DNA of 64,000 nucleotides from Begonia masoniana (taxonomy: Eukaryota; Streptophyta; Magnoliopsida; Cucurbitales; Begoniaceae), in contig CM039508.1 in the NCBI GenBank assembly GCA_022432975.1, positions 27,952,788 through 28,016,787 on the forward strand, in the 5' to 3' direction. The notes below the pieces were generated by a model. It was not told where the DNA came from. It did not search any database and worked only from the letters and a program-made list of their open reading frames with translations. How positions within the stretch are numbered: position 1 is the first letter of the stretch; every line of letters begins with the position of its first letter. This document shows positions 1 through 11,987 of the stretch, piece by piece. The translations under genes and the position numbers were made by a program.

Positions 1-524
1 GGTCACCGACCACTCAAGTGATGGGCTGGATCTCTAGATCGCCATCACATTTCCCTTCGAAATCATGAGACGTTAGTTCTCTAATCACCGTTTTTCTTGG
101 AGGTGTGTCAGGGTGGTCCTTGTGTGACATTTTTTTCACTAGGGATGTTTTCTATGGAAAACTGTGAGGCTATTTTGATGTATAGTCACCTATGTATGTG
201 ACAGGTTTTGTAAATACATCATTGAGAGCTCGTAGAGCCGGTTTTAAATAAAAGAAAGAAAAGATGTATTCATTGACTTTTTTATTTAATTCATGCATAG
301 TTTCAAAGAATAATCACGTTTTTTATAAAAAGATAAAAAACTGACTTTGAACGGAATGCATTAGGTATAATTTCCTTACTGTGTTAGTCACTCACCCCAA
401 CGACCTTGTCCCAATCCAAGTAAATAGAAGACTGACTAGGATTATCGAGTAGCATGCAAGAAGAAGACCGTGTCTATTTCATTTCCTTTAGGACCTTAGT
501 TTTATTTTCATTTGTAAGGATTTA
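1..524. other. Left flank of the first solo LTR; no gene seen
   Basis: AT-rich sequence with no ORF or domain I recognise. It resumes at 6113 after the inserted LTR, and its last five bases (attta, 520-524) are the left target-site duplication. Because the right flank leads into a Copia PBS and gag start, this stretch may be part of that older Copia element's LTR. That is inference, since no matching LTR copy is present in the window. Confidence 0.4.
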
Positions 525-1699
525 TGTAACGCCCCGAAAACCCACCTCTATTCCCGGTTCGTTACAGGGACTACTTTGAGCTAAACGACTCACTAATTTT
601 CCTAATCATAACCATTAAGCACCACGGCGTCCTCTCCGAAAATTTCGGCAGAGTAACGCCTGAAAATGGCGCCCCCAAAATGCTAATTACCTGCAAACAA
701 AAACAAATCTCAACCAATCCAGAATACTCCTACACAACAATCCAGTCTACGAAATTTCCAAACAATCATCATAACAGAACGAAAATGCTATCGACCAAAA
801 TGAAGAAAGTCCACAATATAGGGTGACATATCACCCTTAACTATGACTATATACAATAAATACAAATACCCCCACAAAAGTCAAAAAAAAGTCCTACTCC
901 CCATCAACACCATGCTACGGCTCTTCCTGGGTCGGGTCGCCCTAACACTGTCATCAACCGGGGCCCTGGTCGCACGCCACCAACTGCCACCTACTCCTAG
1001 TCAGATTCTCGGTACACACCCACCAGCTCAGCAGTACCTACACCACAGAACACACCGTAAGCTCAAAGCTTAGCAAGTAAAGTGCTGAAAAATAAACGTG
1101 AAGCATGAAAACTGGTTATGCAATCCTAACACATGCAGGTCTCTACGCACGTTGTCATCACCTCACCGCATCACATCAACTAACTACGACTCCACATACG
1201 CATCACATCACAAACGTGCCTACAACTCACAATGTGCACAAAACTCACAACTGACGTACAACTCGCCCACCGCCTGCACAGGACTCATAATATACGTGCC
1301 ACTAACCGTCAACCAGTACGAGACTCGTAACGTATTTATCATTAACTCATAACCTGCACAAGACTCATACATACACACAACTAGCCCACGACCTCCGCAA
1401 GATTCACAACCTACATAAAACTATCCCACAATCTACACAGGACTCACAACCTACACAACATGCCCAATTAACGACAACTTCTTGTCCACATTCGTACCCA
1501 CAACCCTCCACGTATGCAAGACTCACAACATACAACTAACAATGACTACACATACGCATACGTACCTATGGCCACATCACACACAAGATTCACATCCTAC
1601 ACACTAGGACCAACTATCGGCAGCTTCTCGTCCTAATCCGTACTTACGACCCACCACGTACGCAAAACTCAAAACTTACATACCATGACACACAACCTC

Positions 1700-2340
1700 A
1701 CCAAATTTACAACCTACGCACGACAGACTCGCCACCTACACACAACTTACCCACAACCCTACCAGACTCACCACTTACATACAATCATTCCACAATCCCC
1801 ACAAAGCTCACTACCTACGTACAACTATCTCACAACCCTCACAAGGCTCACCACATACGTACGACTGTCCCACAACCCTCACCAAGCTCCCTGCCCACAT
1901 ATAACCGTCCCACAACCCTCACAAGGCTCACCATCTACGTACAACCGTCCCACAACCCTCACAAGGCTCACCACCTACGTACAACCGTCCCACAACCCTC
2001 ACAAGGCTCACTACCTACGTACAACCGTCCCCACAACCTACGTACAACCGTCCCACAACCCTCAAAAAGCCACTACCTACTCCCACATCCCTCACAAAGC
2101 TCACTGCCTACATACAACCGTCCCACAGACCCTCACAAGGCTCACTACTACTCCCACATCCCGCACAAACTCACTGCCTACTACCACCGTTCCCACAACC
2201 CTCACAAGACTCACTATCTACTCCCACATCCCTCACAAGCTCACTGCCTACATACAACCGTCCTACAACCCTCACAGACTCACCATCTACTCCCACAACC
2301 CGCACAAAGCTCACTGCCTACATACTGATCAACTACCGAC
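1700..2340. repeat. Degenerate 40 bp minisatellite, pyrimidine/CA-rich
   Basis: Imperfect repeats of the type cacaaccctcacaaggctc followed by acctacgtacaaccgtcc recur every ~40 bases. They are best preserved at 1910-2030 and decay on both sides, with weaker relics back to about 1340. The sequence is unrelated to the GC-rich array that starts at 2360, although the unit length is the same. Confidence 0.75.
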
Positions 2341-2359
2341 GACTTCCCTCATCACTATC

Positions 2360-4640
2360 ACTCCGGCCCGAGTCCCACTCGAATTCGCGGAGCACCTCAC
2401 TCCGGCCCGAGTCCCACTCGAAATTCGCGGAGCACCTCACTCCGGCCCGAGTCCCACTCGAATTCGCGGAGCACGCCACCTCCGGCCCGAGTCCCACTCG
2501 AATTCGCGGAGCACCTCACTCCGGCCCGAGTCCCACTCGAAATTCGCGGAGCACCTCACTCCGGCCCGAGTCCCACTCGAAATTCGCGGAGCACGCCACC
2601 TCCGGCCCGAGTCCCACTCGAAATTCGCGGAGCACCTCACTCCGGCCCGAGTCCCACTCGAATTCGCGGAGCACCTCACTCCGGCCCGAGTCCCACTCGG
2701 AATTCGCGGAGCACGCCACCTCCGGCCCGAGTCCCACTCGAAATTCGCGGAGCACCTCACTCCGGCCCGAGTCCCACTCGAATTCGCGGAGCACCTCACT
2801 CCGGCCCGAGTCCCACTCGAAATTCGCGGAGCACGCCACCTCCGGCCCGAGTCCCACTCGAAATTCGCGGAGCACCTCACTCCGGCCCGAGTCCCACTCG
2901 AAATTCGCGGAGCACCTCACTCCGGCCCGAGTCCCACTCGAATTCGCGGAGCACGCCACCTCCGGCCCGAGTCCCACTCGAAATTCGCGGAGCACCTCAC
3001 TCCGGCCCGAGTCCCACTCGAATTCGCGGAGCACGCCACCTCCGGCCCGAGTCCCACTCGAATTCGCGGAGCACCTCACTCCGGCCCGAGTCCCACTCGA
3101 AATTCGCGGAGCACCTCACTCCGGCCCGAGTCCCACTCGAATTCGCGGAGCACCTCACTCCGGCCCGAGTCCCACTCGAATTCGCGGAGCACGCCACCTC
3201 CGGCCCGAGTCCCACTCGAAATTCGCGGAGCACCTCACTCCGGCCCGAGTCCCACTCGAAATTCGCGGAGCACGCCACCTCCGGCCCGAGTCCCACTCGG
3301 AATTCGCGAGCACCTCACTCCGGCCCGAGTCCCACTCGAATTCGCGGAGCACGCCACCTCCGGCCCGAGTCCCACTCGAAATTCGCGGAGCACGCCACCT
3401 CCGGCCCGAGTCCCACTCGAAATTCGCGGAGCACCTCACTCCGGCCCGAGTCCCACTCGAATTCGCGGAGCACCTCACTCCGGCCCGAGTCCCACTCGAA
3501 ATTCGCGGAGCACCTCACTCCGGCCCGAGTCCCACTCGAAATTCGCGGAGCACCTCACTCCGGCCCGAGTCCCACTCGAATTCGCGGAGCACCTCACTCC
3601 GGCCCGAGTCCCACTCGGAATTCGCGGAGCACCTCACTCCGGCCCGAGTCCCACTCGAATTCGCGGAGCACCTCACTCCGGCCCGAGTCCCACTCGAAAT
3701 TCGCGGAGCACCTCACTCCGGCCCGAGTCCCACTCGAAATTCGCGGAGCACCTCACTCCGGCCCGAGTCCCACTCGAATTCGCGGAGCACCTCACTCCGG
3801 CCCGAGTCCCACTCGAAATTCGCGGAGCACCTCACTCCGGCCCGAGTCCCACTCGAATTCGCGGAGCACCTCACTCCGGCCCGAGTCCCACTCGAAATTC
3901 GCGGAGCACCTCACTCCGGCCCGAGTCCCACTCGAATTCGCGGAGCACCTCACTCCGGCCCGAGTCCCACTCGAATTCGCGGAGCACCTCACTCCGGCCC
4001 GAGTCCCACTCGAATTCGCGGAGCACGCCACCTCCGGCCCGAGTCCCACTCGAAATTCGCGGAGCACCTCACTCCGGCCCGAGTCCCACTCGGAATTCGC
4101 GGAGCATATCACCTCGGGCTCGAGTCCCACTCGGAATTCGCGGAGCACGCCACCTCCGGCCCGAGTCCCACTCGGAATTCGCGGAGCACGCCACCTCCGG
4201 CCCGAGTCCCACTCGGAATTCGCGGAGCACCTCACTCCGGCCCGAGTCCCACTCGAAATTCGCAGAGCACCTCACTCCGGCCCGAGTCCCACTCGGAATT
4301 CACGGAGCACCTCACTCTGCGCCCGAGTCTCACTCGAAATTCGGGGAGCACCTCACTCCGGCCCGAGTCCCACTCGAAATTCGCGGAGCACCTCACTCTG
4401 GCCCGAGTCCCACTCAGAATTCGAGGAGCACGTCACATCCGGCCCAAGTCCCAGTCGGAATTCGCAGAGCACCTCACTTCGGCCCGAGTCCCACTCGGAA
4501 TTCGCGGAGCACCTCACTCCGGCCCAAGTCCCACTCGGAATTTGCGGAGCACCTCACTCCAGCCCGAGTCCCACTCGAAATTCGCGGAGCACGTCACCTC
4601 CGGCCCGAGTCCCACTCAGAATTCGCGGAGTACATCACAT
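2360..4640. repeat. 39-42 bp tandem array, about 57 copies
   Basis: The unit reads ctccggcccgagtcccactc then gaattcgcggagcacctca. Length variants come from gaattc, gaaattc or ggaattc and from cacctcact versus cacgccacct. Each unit contains the dyad CGAGT-CCC-ACTCG and a second one, CGGAG-N7-CTCCG. Copies are nearly identical from 2360 to about 4280 and become degenerate towards 4640, as expected at an array edge. The unit has few stops in any frame, which creates long false ORFs on both strands. Confidence 0.95.
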
Positions 4641-6112
4641 ACAGACTGCTCAAAACGTGCTTACCACTTACAACATGCAACCAACTGTGGTATAGGCCCT
4701 TCTGGGCGACTCTCAAGCATTACACCCACACTACTACTTACCTGGCGTCCTAGCTCGCTGGGTTTGGCACGTCGCGTCACCTACGGCTTCACCTAGCTCA
4801 AATTCAAAATCTTTGTTAGTACCTAGGCTTAAACTTGCCAATTCATTCTAAAACTAACATTTCTAACTTAACCCAAGTCACATCTAACTAAACTGGTCAC
4901 TAACTCGTTCTAGTTAAAAACTGACCCGAAACTTTGAACGTGCATAACTTTCACGTCGGTTATCGAAATCGAACGATTCTAGCGACCACATACTCCTCTG
5001 ATAACCTAGTTTAACTTGCGAGAAAGAGAACCCTAAACGAACGGCCGTAACCAGTCCAAAATCCGAACAATCGACTCGGGTCTATTATGCTAACACGTCC
5101 AAATATAACTTTCAATCCCATTTAACCAATCACATTGTCAATTAAGCTCATTCAGATCAATTTAGACTTGACACAACACAAATTAAGGGTTCCCCACTCG
5201 GGAACCCGAATTTCACCTAAACTTCGAATTTACATAACTTTTGCTACGCTTCTTGGAATGACTCGATTTCAGCGGCTAGACGCTCCCCATACCACCTATT
5301 TTAACATACTAAAAGGAATTTTAAAACGAATAACTAGAGCTAGGTCAGATCCTCCAAAAACAGAACCGGACTTTTACCCTAATTGTCCAAAAATCTCCAA
5401 TTCATTCTAATTCCACCAATTCCTCACCAATCAATCCCTCTAACACCCAATTAACACAATTTCATTGAATTCCAGGGCTTAACCTAGAGAACCCGAACCC
5501 CACACATTGGGAGTTCTCAGTTTTCAGCCCCAATCGGCACTCTCCCTTGCCCGACCATTCACGCCAGTCCAAGCCCAGCCATCTGATGCCGAGACTAGCC
5601 AAAAATGGCCGGTGGTCGGAGCTCAAGCTAGCTCACCATTCTCGGCCTCAAACAGAACAAAAACAGGGGAAGAGAACTGAGCTTACCAGTCGATTTTGGC
5701 GCGCGGAGGCAGCCGGAAATGTCTTCCCTGAAGTCGCCGTCGTTGCCTGATCGGAAAGCGTCGAAATCTCCGGCGTTTGGCTCCGTCGATCGTCGCCTGA
5801 GCTCTCTCCTCTTCACGGCGCTGTTCTCCGCTCGCGAGGAACAACCGAATGGCTCGAAGCCATTCAGTTGTTTTAAATAAAAATATAATTTTTCTTTTAA
5901 AACAAAAAAAATTAATAAATAAAAATAAAATAATAATAATAATAATATCATTAATAAAACTAACATTACCATTTTGCCCTCCCAAAAATTCCATTAAATC
6001 TCGTTCTTTGACCGTTAAATTTATATAAATTGACTTTCACCTCACCCTCGGTCTAACTCCCAAGAATAAATAATTAACCCAATAAATAAATAAATAAATC
6101 TGGGGTATTACA

Positions 6113-8385
6113 ATTTAGTTGTAGAAATCTATTTTTAAATTGGGTCTATAACCGTAACTATTGAATTTGGGCTTAGTTTTATTTTCATACACAGTTTGTT
6201 ATTGGTTAAGTTTTAATGTTATTATGTTATCTTGAGACTTCTGCTGCCAAACTCAAGCCTTGAGTTGGATAACCGGGTTTCCCTTTGGGAAATCAAGTCG
6301 CCCGACCCGCTATTTCTACTCCGACCTTTCCTCAGGTTGTGACAGTGTCAACCTATGACATGTTGACCATCTTTAACACAAAATATTAATACGTAGAATT
6401 TACTTAATATAAAAATAATGGTTTTTACAAAAGACTTTGAATTGATGCCCGGAAGTTCAATTAGTCGAATCGTAAGTTTGAGTAGAGAAAAAAATCTTCA
6501 ATAAGGAGCCTTGAAGTGCAGACATAGACAAGATTGCCCGAACCGTGTTAATAAATTAGTTGCTTTTCTCTATCCTTATCTCCTCGATTATCTTGTTTTA
6601 GAATTTTGCATATCTAAGTAAATCATTTTAGTTTAGATAAAATATTATATTTGAAATTGCTAGCAATTAACATTTAACCAAAAATTTATAAACCTAATTC
6701 ACCTCATATCGTAGTTTAATTTCGATCCTACAATTGATATCAGAAGAAGTTTAGACTTTTTTGTGATTAAATTTCTAGTTTTTAGAGTGATAAATTATTT
6801 TTACTTTTAATTCAAATAACATGAATGTTGAGGAACAATCTATTTCTAGGCCTACATTTTTTTTTTTTGTGGTTATGACTGATAACTCTTGAAAAATAGT
6901 TATTTTGAGTTGACATTTGTATAGTACTTAAATTGAGTGAAGTACAAATTATTTATGTCTAATTATTTAAATTACTACAAACTACTACAGCATTATATGC
7001 TTTAAAGAATTATTTGATTTTATTATATTTTTCAGAAAATATCATACTAATAGCACTAAATGATTGTTGTTGTATTTGCTGCATAGATAATGCCAAATAG
7101 AATGCACATATTATGAAAATTGAATAGATGGAGCAAAAGATTTTATTGTGAAATTCAAATTAATAACAAAAAAGGGAAACTACGTTGAAGAAGGAAATAA
7201 ATTTTTAATTCAAAATAGAAAGGTGGAAGAGAGAGAAAGAATTGGAAAACACTTTTAAATAGAAGAAATTGAATGGGAGAAAAAGGATGGAGACATTGGG
7301 AGCCGAACACAAGGCCAAAAAAGGATTAATAGAAAGAAATTCATAGAAGAAAGTGAGAAGAAGAAAAGAAAACTAGAACAGCGCATTACTGTAGTATCGC
7401 ACAACATTGTATCGCAGAGAAGTTTAATCATACTTTTTTAGTTTTCAATATATGATGTCTATGATTAATATGATTATGTCTTCTACTTTTATGGACTAAG
7501 ATTCCAGTAGGTGAATAAAGTATTTGTTACAAGAATTCAATTGTTTGCTTTGATTGTTTATATTAGTTCGAATAAATTATTATGATGATTATAGTTAAAT
7601 TTGATTTATCAACGAGCAAAATTGATTACATATATTGTTATTGTATTGAGAAATATGTAAGAATTGTTGGATGCATAATAATTTATATGGATTTAATTTT
7701 ACAAAGTTGTTATTATTCAATTTGTATGGCTTATAAAATAGGGTGTCATTGAATTTTTTATTATTTTCACTCTTTCTATAAATTGAAGAGAAAAATAAAA
7801 TAAATCACGAAGTAATTCAAAGGAACCTTGGTTATTACAAAATTCTTGCTGTTCGAACGAATATTGTAGCAATATGTAGCTTTAGTAATGAAATTAACTT
7901 AACAAAGAAACCAACCTTGACCAATATTTTCATTATCTAACTTTCTCATCCAATTGTTTGTACTATTTTCTATTGCTTTAATTTCTACTTAATTTCTATT
8001 TCTCGATTACCCATCATGAATTAATTTCGTTTTTCTTATATTTAAAGTTTGATAATTTTATCCTCTTGGGTTCAACTCGTACTTATTCTTTATTACTTTG
8101 TTAGCGGCACGTGTACTTGCTTTGAAGTGTGATTTTTCACTAACAATGACTATGTTTATTGGAAAAGTATAATAAAAATATTTATTCAATCTATGGAATA
8201 TGATCTATGGAATATTATAGAAAATGATTCTTACATTCCCACCAGGCATGAGATTAATTTAAATGTGCCCAAGTTGCCTCTAAAATTTGATGACAATGAT
8301 AAAAGAAAATTAAGTATGAATGTTAAATCTACGAATACGTTATATTGTGCACTTAATAGGAATGAGTTCAATAGAGTGCAATGAT
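6113..8385 (+). pseudogene. Remnant Ty1-copia 5' region and gag, disrupted
   Basis: A degenerate primer-binding site (attgatatcagaag, about 6733-6746, compare TGGTATCAGAGC) is followed by a start codon at 6821 with the N-terminus MNVEEQSISRPTFF, like plant Copia gag. The frame is then lost. A second gag piece lies at 8193-8384 (YDLWNIIEND near its start, LYCALNRNEFNRV at its end), matching the UBN2-type gag core. The stretch between, about 6880-8190, is AT-rich with no domain I recognise; it may be an insertion or decayed gag. No pol follows: Athila sequence in the opposite orientation starts near 8386. Confidence 0.55.
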
Positions 8386-8639
8386 GTAATAATGTCTTTG
8401 AGACATTCTGCTCAGTATTTCTTGTTGATTTTTTTAGTCCGCTTTCAAGGCAATTCAAGCTTGCCATCAGCTCCTCTTTGAAACCTGTATCTTCTTCTGA
8501 TGCTATAGCTTTACATGCATTATTGTAGATCTAAAAATTACATAAATTAAAATGTACCTGTCGGGTTGCCTCCTGGCGCTTTGTTTATAGTCATTAGCCA
8601 AATTTCTTCATGCATCATTCTTCTTCGTCCAACTTTATG

Positions 8640-9709
8640 GACGTGGTTCATTCATCGTTCGATTTCTCCCTAAAATACAACTTCATTCTTTGTCCATTTA
8701 CCTTGAATTGTATTCCGGTTTTCTTATTTTCAAGTTTCAATGTTCCATACGGATATACCTCTATTACTTCAAAGGGCACTGACCATTTAGACTTCAACTT
8801 TCTTGGAAAGAGTTTTAGCCTTGAATTACACAACAATGCTTCTTGCTCTTTTTCGAACGTTCGGAGTTCAAGCTTTTTATCATGCCATCTTTTTACACTG
8901 TCTTTGTAGATTTTAGAGTTCTCTTTTGCTACCATCAGAATTCTTCTAGTCCGTTCAACTGCAAAAATCTTTTCTTGCCTACTAACTATAGATCCAAGTT
9001 TAAATTATTTACTGCCCAATATTCTTTGTGTTCCAACGCCACGGGTAAGTGACAAGCCTTCCTATAAACTACTTGATATGGAAATGCTCCCAAGCGTGTT
9101 TTAAACACGGTTCTGTAAGTTGCTAATGCATCATCATGTTTAAGTGACCAATCTTTTCTATTAGGTAGTACAACCTTCTATAAAATCTTCTTGATCTCTC
9201 TGTTAGTTACTTCAACTTAACCGTTACTTTGAGGGTTGTATGTTTTTTATATTTTGTGTCGCACTCCATACTTAGTAGTCCCTTGAACAGTTTATTGCAA
9301 AAATGAGTCCCTCCATCACTTATTATATCTGTCAAATCTTGTAAAAATATTGTGTTCTAAAAATTTTGTAACTGATTTTCCTTAATTGTTAGGTAATGCT
9401 GCAACCTCTACCCATTTTGACACAGTCAACTGCTACAAAAATATATTTGTTGCCTAAGGATATAGGAAAAAGCCCCATGAAATCAATTCCACAAACATCA
9501 AACATTTCCACTTCCAGAATACTAGATAGTGGAAGTTCATGCTTTCTGGTGATGTTACCCACTCTTTGGCACTTATAACATAATCTCACAAATAAATTAG
9601 CATCCTTAAACAAAGGGGGCCAAAAAAGACTTGATTGCAGGACTTTAGCGGCTGTTCTCGTTACTCCATAATGTTCTCCGTATGGTGTTGAATGGCAATG
9701 TTGGAGCAC
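8640..9709 (-). pseudogene. Athila-type Ty3-gypsy integrase, decayed
   Basis: On the minus strand, 9709-9389 encodes the zinc-binding N-terminal and start of the catalytic domain: HCHSTPYGEHYG, RTAAKVLQS, FKDA, then the CYKC pair and CGIDFMG (first catalytic Asp). 8935-8648 encodes the C-terminal part (VKRWHDKKL, RLKLFPRKLKSKW, PFEVIEVYPYG) found at the end of Athila/Tat integrases. Between them the frame is broken by stops, so the DD35E core is not intact. It belongs with the RT/RNase H fragment at 10060-10656; 9710-10059 is decayed linker. Not functional. Confidence 0.8.
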
Positions 9710-10059
9710 TGCCTAGGTTTCATCTTCAGGCACACATCTTCGAAGCAATTTTCCAGTTCCTTGTTTAAACAAATACGGCTCATCCCAGTAGTAATGCTTC
9801 ACTTCTTTCAAAAATGTTTTCTTTTCCTAATATTGTATATCTAGAGGAAACAATTTACACGCAATATAGTTAACGAAATCGGCATACCAAGGAAGTGAGT
9901 TACTTATCTTTAAGAGTTGTTCATCTGGAAAGTTTTTGGTGATTTGCACTATCCTTTCCTCTTCATAAAAGTTTTTCAACCTTGACAAATGATTCGCCAC
10001 CTGGTTTCACATCTTTTTCTGTCTTTGACTTCTATGTTGAACTCTTGAAGTAACAAGAC

Positions 10060-10680
10060 TCATCGAATTAACCTAGGGTTTGCATCCTTCTTTGCTAGCA
10101 AGTATTTGATTGCAAGATGGTCTATATAGATAATTACCTTACTTCCTATTAAGTATGCCCAAAGCTTGTCAAACTCGTAGACCACTGCTAAGAACTCCTT
10201 CTCGGTTGTAGTGTAGTTCACTTGCGCTTCATTCAATGTTTTACTTTCATAATAGATGGTGTGAAACATTTTTTCCTTCTTTTGCCCTAGGACTACTCCT
10301 ACAGAAAAAATGCTTGCATCACACATGAGCGTGAATGGTAATGTTTAATCGGGTGCAATTATTATGAGTGCTTCTATAACCTTTTCTTAGGAATTAAAAA
10401 CTACCAAACAATCTTCATCAAAGTTGTACACAACATCCTTCTCCAATAACATGCATAATGGCTTTGTTATCTTTGAAAATTCTTTAATGAACCTCCTATA
10501 AAACCCTGCATGCCCTAAAAAACTCCAGATTCCTTTAATTATTTTCGGTGGAGGTAACTTTTTTATTATTTTCACATTAGCTTTATCAACTTCTAGACCT
10601 TTCTTGGAAACTCTATGCCCTAATAATATCTCTACAACATCACCTTCAAATAGCAAGATTTTACTTAATTCCTAAGGTTC
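10060..10680 (-). pseudogene. Athila-type reverse transcriptase end and RNase H, decayed
   Basis: Minus-strand 10656-10387 holds the RT thumb/connection (LLGHRVSKKGLEVDKANV, then SFLGHAGFYRRFIKEFSKI). 10326-10060 holds RNase H ([45 protein letters not shown]) with the D, E and D residues still readable. The fragment is cut off near 10680, before the RT catalytic YVDD region, so gag, protease and most of RT are missing. With the integrase pieces at 8640-9709 it forms one truncated minus-strand element. Confidence 0.82.
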
Positions 10681-10971
10681 CAACGAATTGCCTAGATTCA
10701 TACCTCTATCAGTTCTTTTGCGATTATTAGAAAGAAAATAATATTTGCACGATATTATAAACTTAATCTCAATGTCACAACAATCGGATTAAAACAACAT
10801 GTAAAACCCTAATTCACATAAATTTATATGCACCTTAAGAATTTAACTATCCACCGATAAGATAAATACGTGTGTGTTATACTTTGCCTTTCGACACAAG
10901 TCTAACTACAACCATACAATAACATAAAAATTTATTCGATGAAAAAATGTAGAACAAGGTTAAACATTCAT
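10681..10971. other. Non-coding flank, nothing recognised
   Basis: AT-rich DNA between the truncated Athila pol and the next solo LTR. Its last five bases (ttcat, 10967-10971) are the target-site duplication of that LTR. No ORF or repeat is evident. Confidence 0.4.
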
Positions 10972-11502
10972 TGTAGCACCCGGTTCCATTGAACAAAAAA
11001 TTTAATTTATTATTTATGAAGTATTTTTATAGAAGGGTTGGGAGAGTTATTGATTAGGTTAATAAATGATCAGGCGAGGGCATGATGGTAATTAGAATTT
11101 TACATAGTGGATAACGTATTTAAGGAAAAAGTCCAGTGAGAGTAGCTGCCACTATTCCCTATTTCCCTCTTTCGGTTTTCAGCTCGAGCAGTAGAACTCT
11201 CTAGGCGATTCTCTCGCCCGATTCTCCTTCAACCTAGGTAAGTCTTGTTTTTCTTGCATTTTAGCGATTAGTTTACTGAGAGAATACAATGTGAAGATTT
11301 TGAGGTTGCTGTGATTGAGGGTGGGTTCGGGTTCTTGGTGATAAATGGGAATGCACGGGTAGCAGAGTTTCAAATCGATTTCCTCAAACATATTATCGAT
11401 TTTTTTGGTAAGGTTTAGTAAGAGTTGGATTAATGTACTGTCATGACCTTAGGTGAGCGAGCTTCTGGAGTAGTTGTAACCGAGCATTTCCAGGAGAGCC
11501 AG

Positions 11503-11987
11503 GTAAGTGAAGTATTGTGTGTGCCTTCGGGCCTACATAACAAAACAGTAGGTTTATGCATGTTTGAGTATTTTCTGTATGTTATGCATCATGTTTTTGA
11601 AAGAATACGAAAATGAACTTTCATGTATCATTATGGAAAGGCAAGTACAGATTGAAATGCATTGGCAGTTAAGGGAACTAATCCACCCCTTAACTGATGA
11701 AGAGGATTTATAACATTGGGAGAACTGATCCCACTCCCAAGGGAACTGAGGGATCAGAATAGCTATTAAGGGACTTCATCCACCCCTTAACTGATGAAGA
11801 GGATGTATAACATTGGGAGAATTGATCCCACTCCCAAGGGAATCAAGGGATCTGATCAGTAAACAAACGATGTGCAACTGAGATGAGAAAGTAGAAACTG
11901 CATATTCAGGATTCATGTTTCAGCATATCATTTCATTATTGCTTTACTTACTTAGCATTAGGCTAATAGATGAGTTTTGTGATGTAG
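11503..11987 (+). other. Putative LTR intron or stem-bounded repeat slot (copy 2)
   Basis: CAG|GTAAGT opens it and GATGTAG|G closes it, 485 bases apart. The 15-base arms at 11532-11546 and 11974-11988 are complementary with one mismatch (A opposite G). The 97 bp duplication lies between them. A CTAAT about 20 bases before the AG fits a plant branch site. Splicing is an inference. Confidence 0.5.
11669..11862. repeat. 97 bp direct repeat, two copies
   Basis: Units start ttaagggaactaatccaccc and recur after exactly 97 bases. Each contains facing motifs (TGGGAG with CTCCCA; GATCCC with GGGATC) that could fold as hairpins. The same two-copy repeat, same period, is at 39560-39755 in the sister LTR. 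Confidence 0.85.

Larger units (their letters stand above)
1038..4741 (-). other. Putative LTR intron or stem-bounded repeat slot (copy 1)
   Basis: In minus orientation a CAG|GTAAGT donor (plus 4736-4744) is followed about 40 bases later by the arm CCTATACCACAG (within 4682-4696). The slot ends at the arm GTTCTGTGGTGTAGG (1037-1051), whose TAG could be a splice acceptor. The arms pair over 12 positions with one G-U wobble. All the ~40 bp repeats lie between them. Splicing is inferred; the motifs and pairing are seen directly. Confidence 0.45.
525..6112 (-). mobile_element. Solo LTR of a large non-coding Ty3-gypsy-like element (5.6 kb) with tandem-repeat slot
   Basis: On the plus strand it begins TGTAACGCCCC and ends GGGGTATTACA. 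On the minus strand, its element orientation, it reads TGTAATACCCC to GGGGCGTTACA. It is flanked by a perfect 5 bp duplication attta (520-524 and 6113-6117), so it is a complete single LTR left after LTR-LTR recombination. In element order it contains a consensus splice-donor-like CAGGTAAGT (plus 4736-4744), an arm at 4682-4696, the ~40 bp arrays, and the complementary arm at 1037-1051. The ends and internal blocks are related to the LTRs at 18397-21402 and 45989-58792. A TATA-like stretch (ttatataaatt) lies near 6023-6034. It has no coding capacity: the 1022-codon ORF across 1685-4753 is a repeat artefact. Confidence 0.88.

Noticed and set aside
2360..4640. CRISPR-like array
   Set aside because: Units are contiguous near-identical repeats without unique spacers, in a plant nuclear retroelement.
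1685..4753. 1022-codon ORF and many minus-strand ORFs
   Set aside because: Created by the stop-poor ~40 bp repeat; frame changes with unit length (39-42). No domain.
5547..5994. ORFs on both strands near 5.6-6.0 kb
   Set aside because: They lie in the solo LTR near its promoter end, are AT/GC-skew driven and have no recognisable domain.
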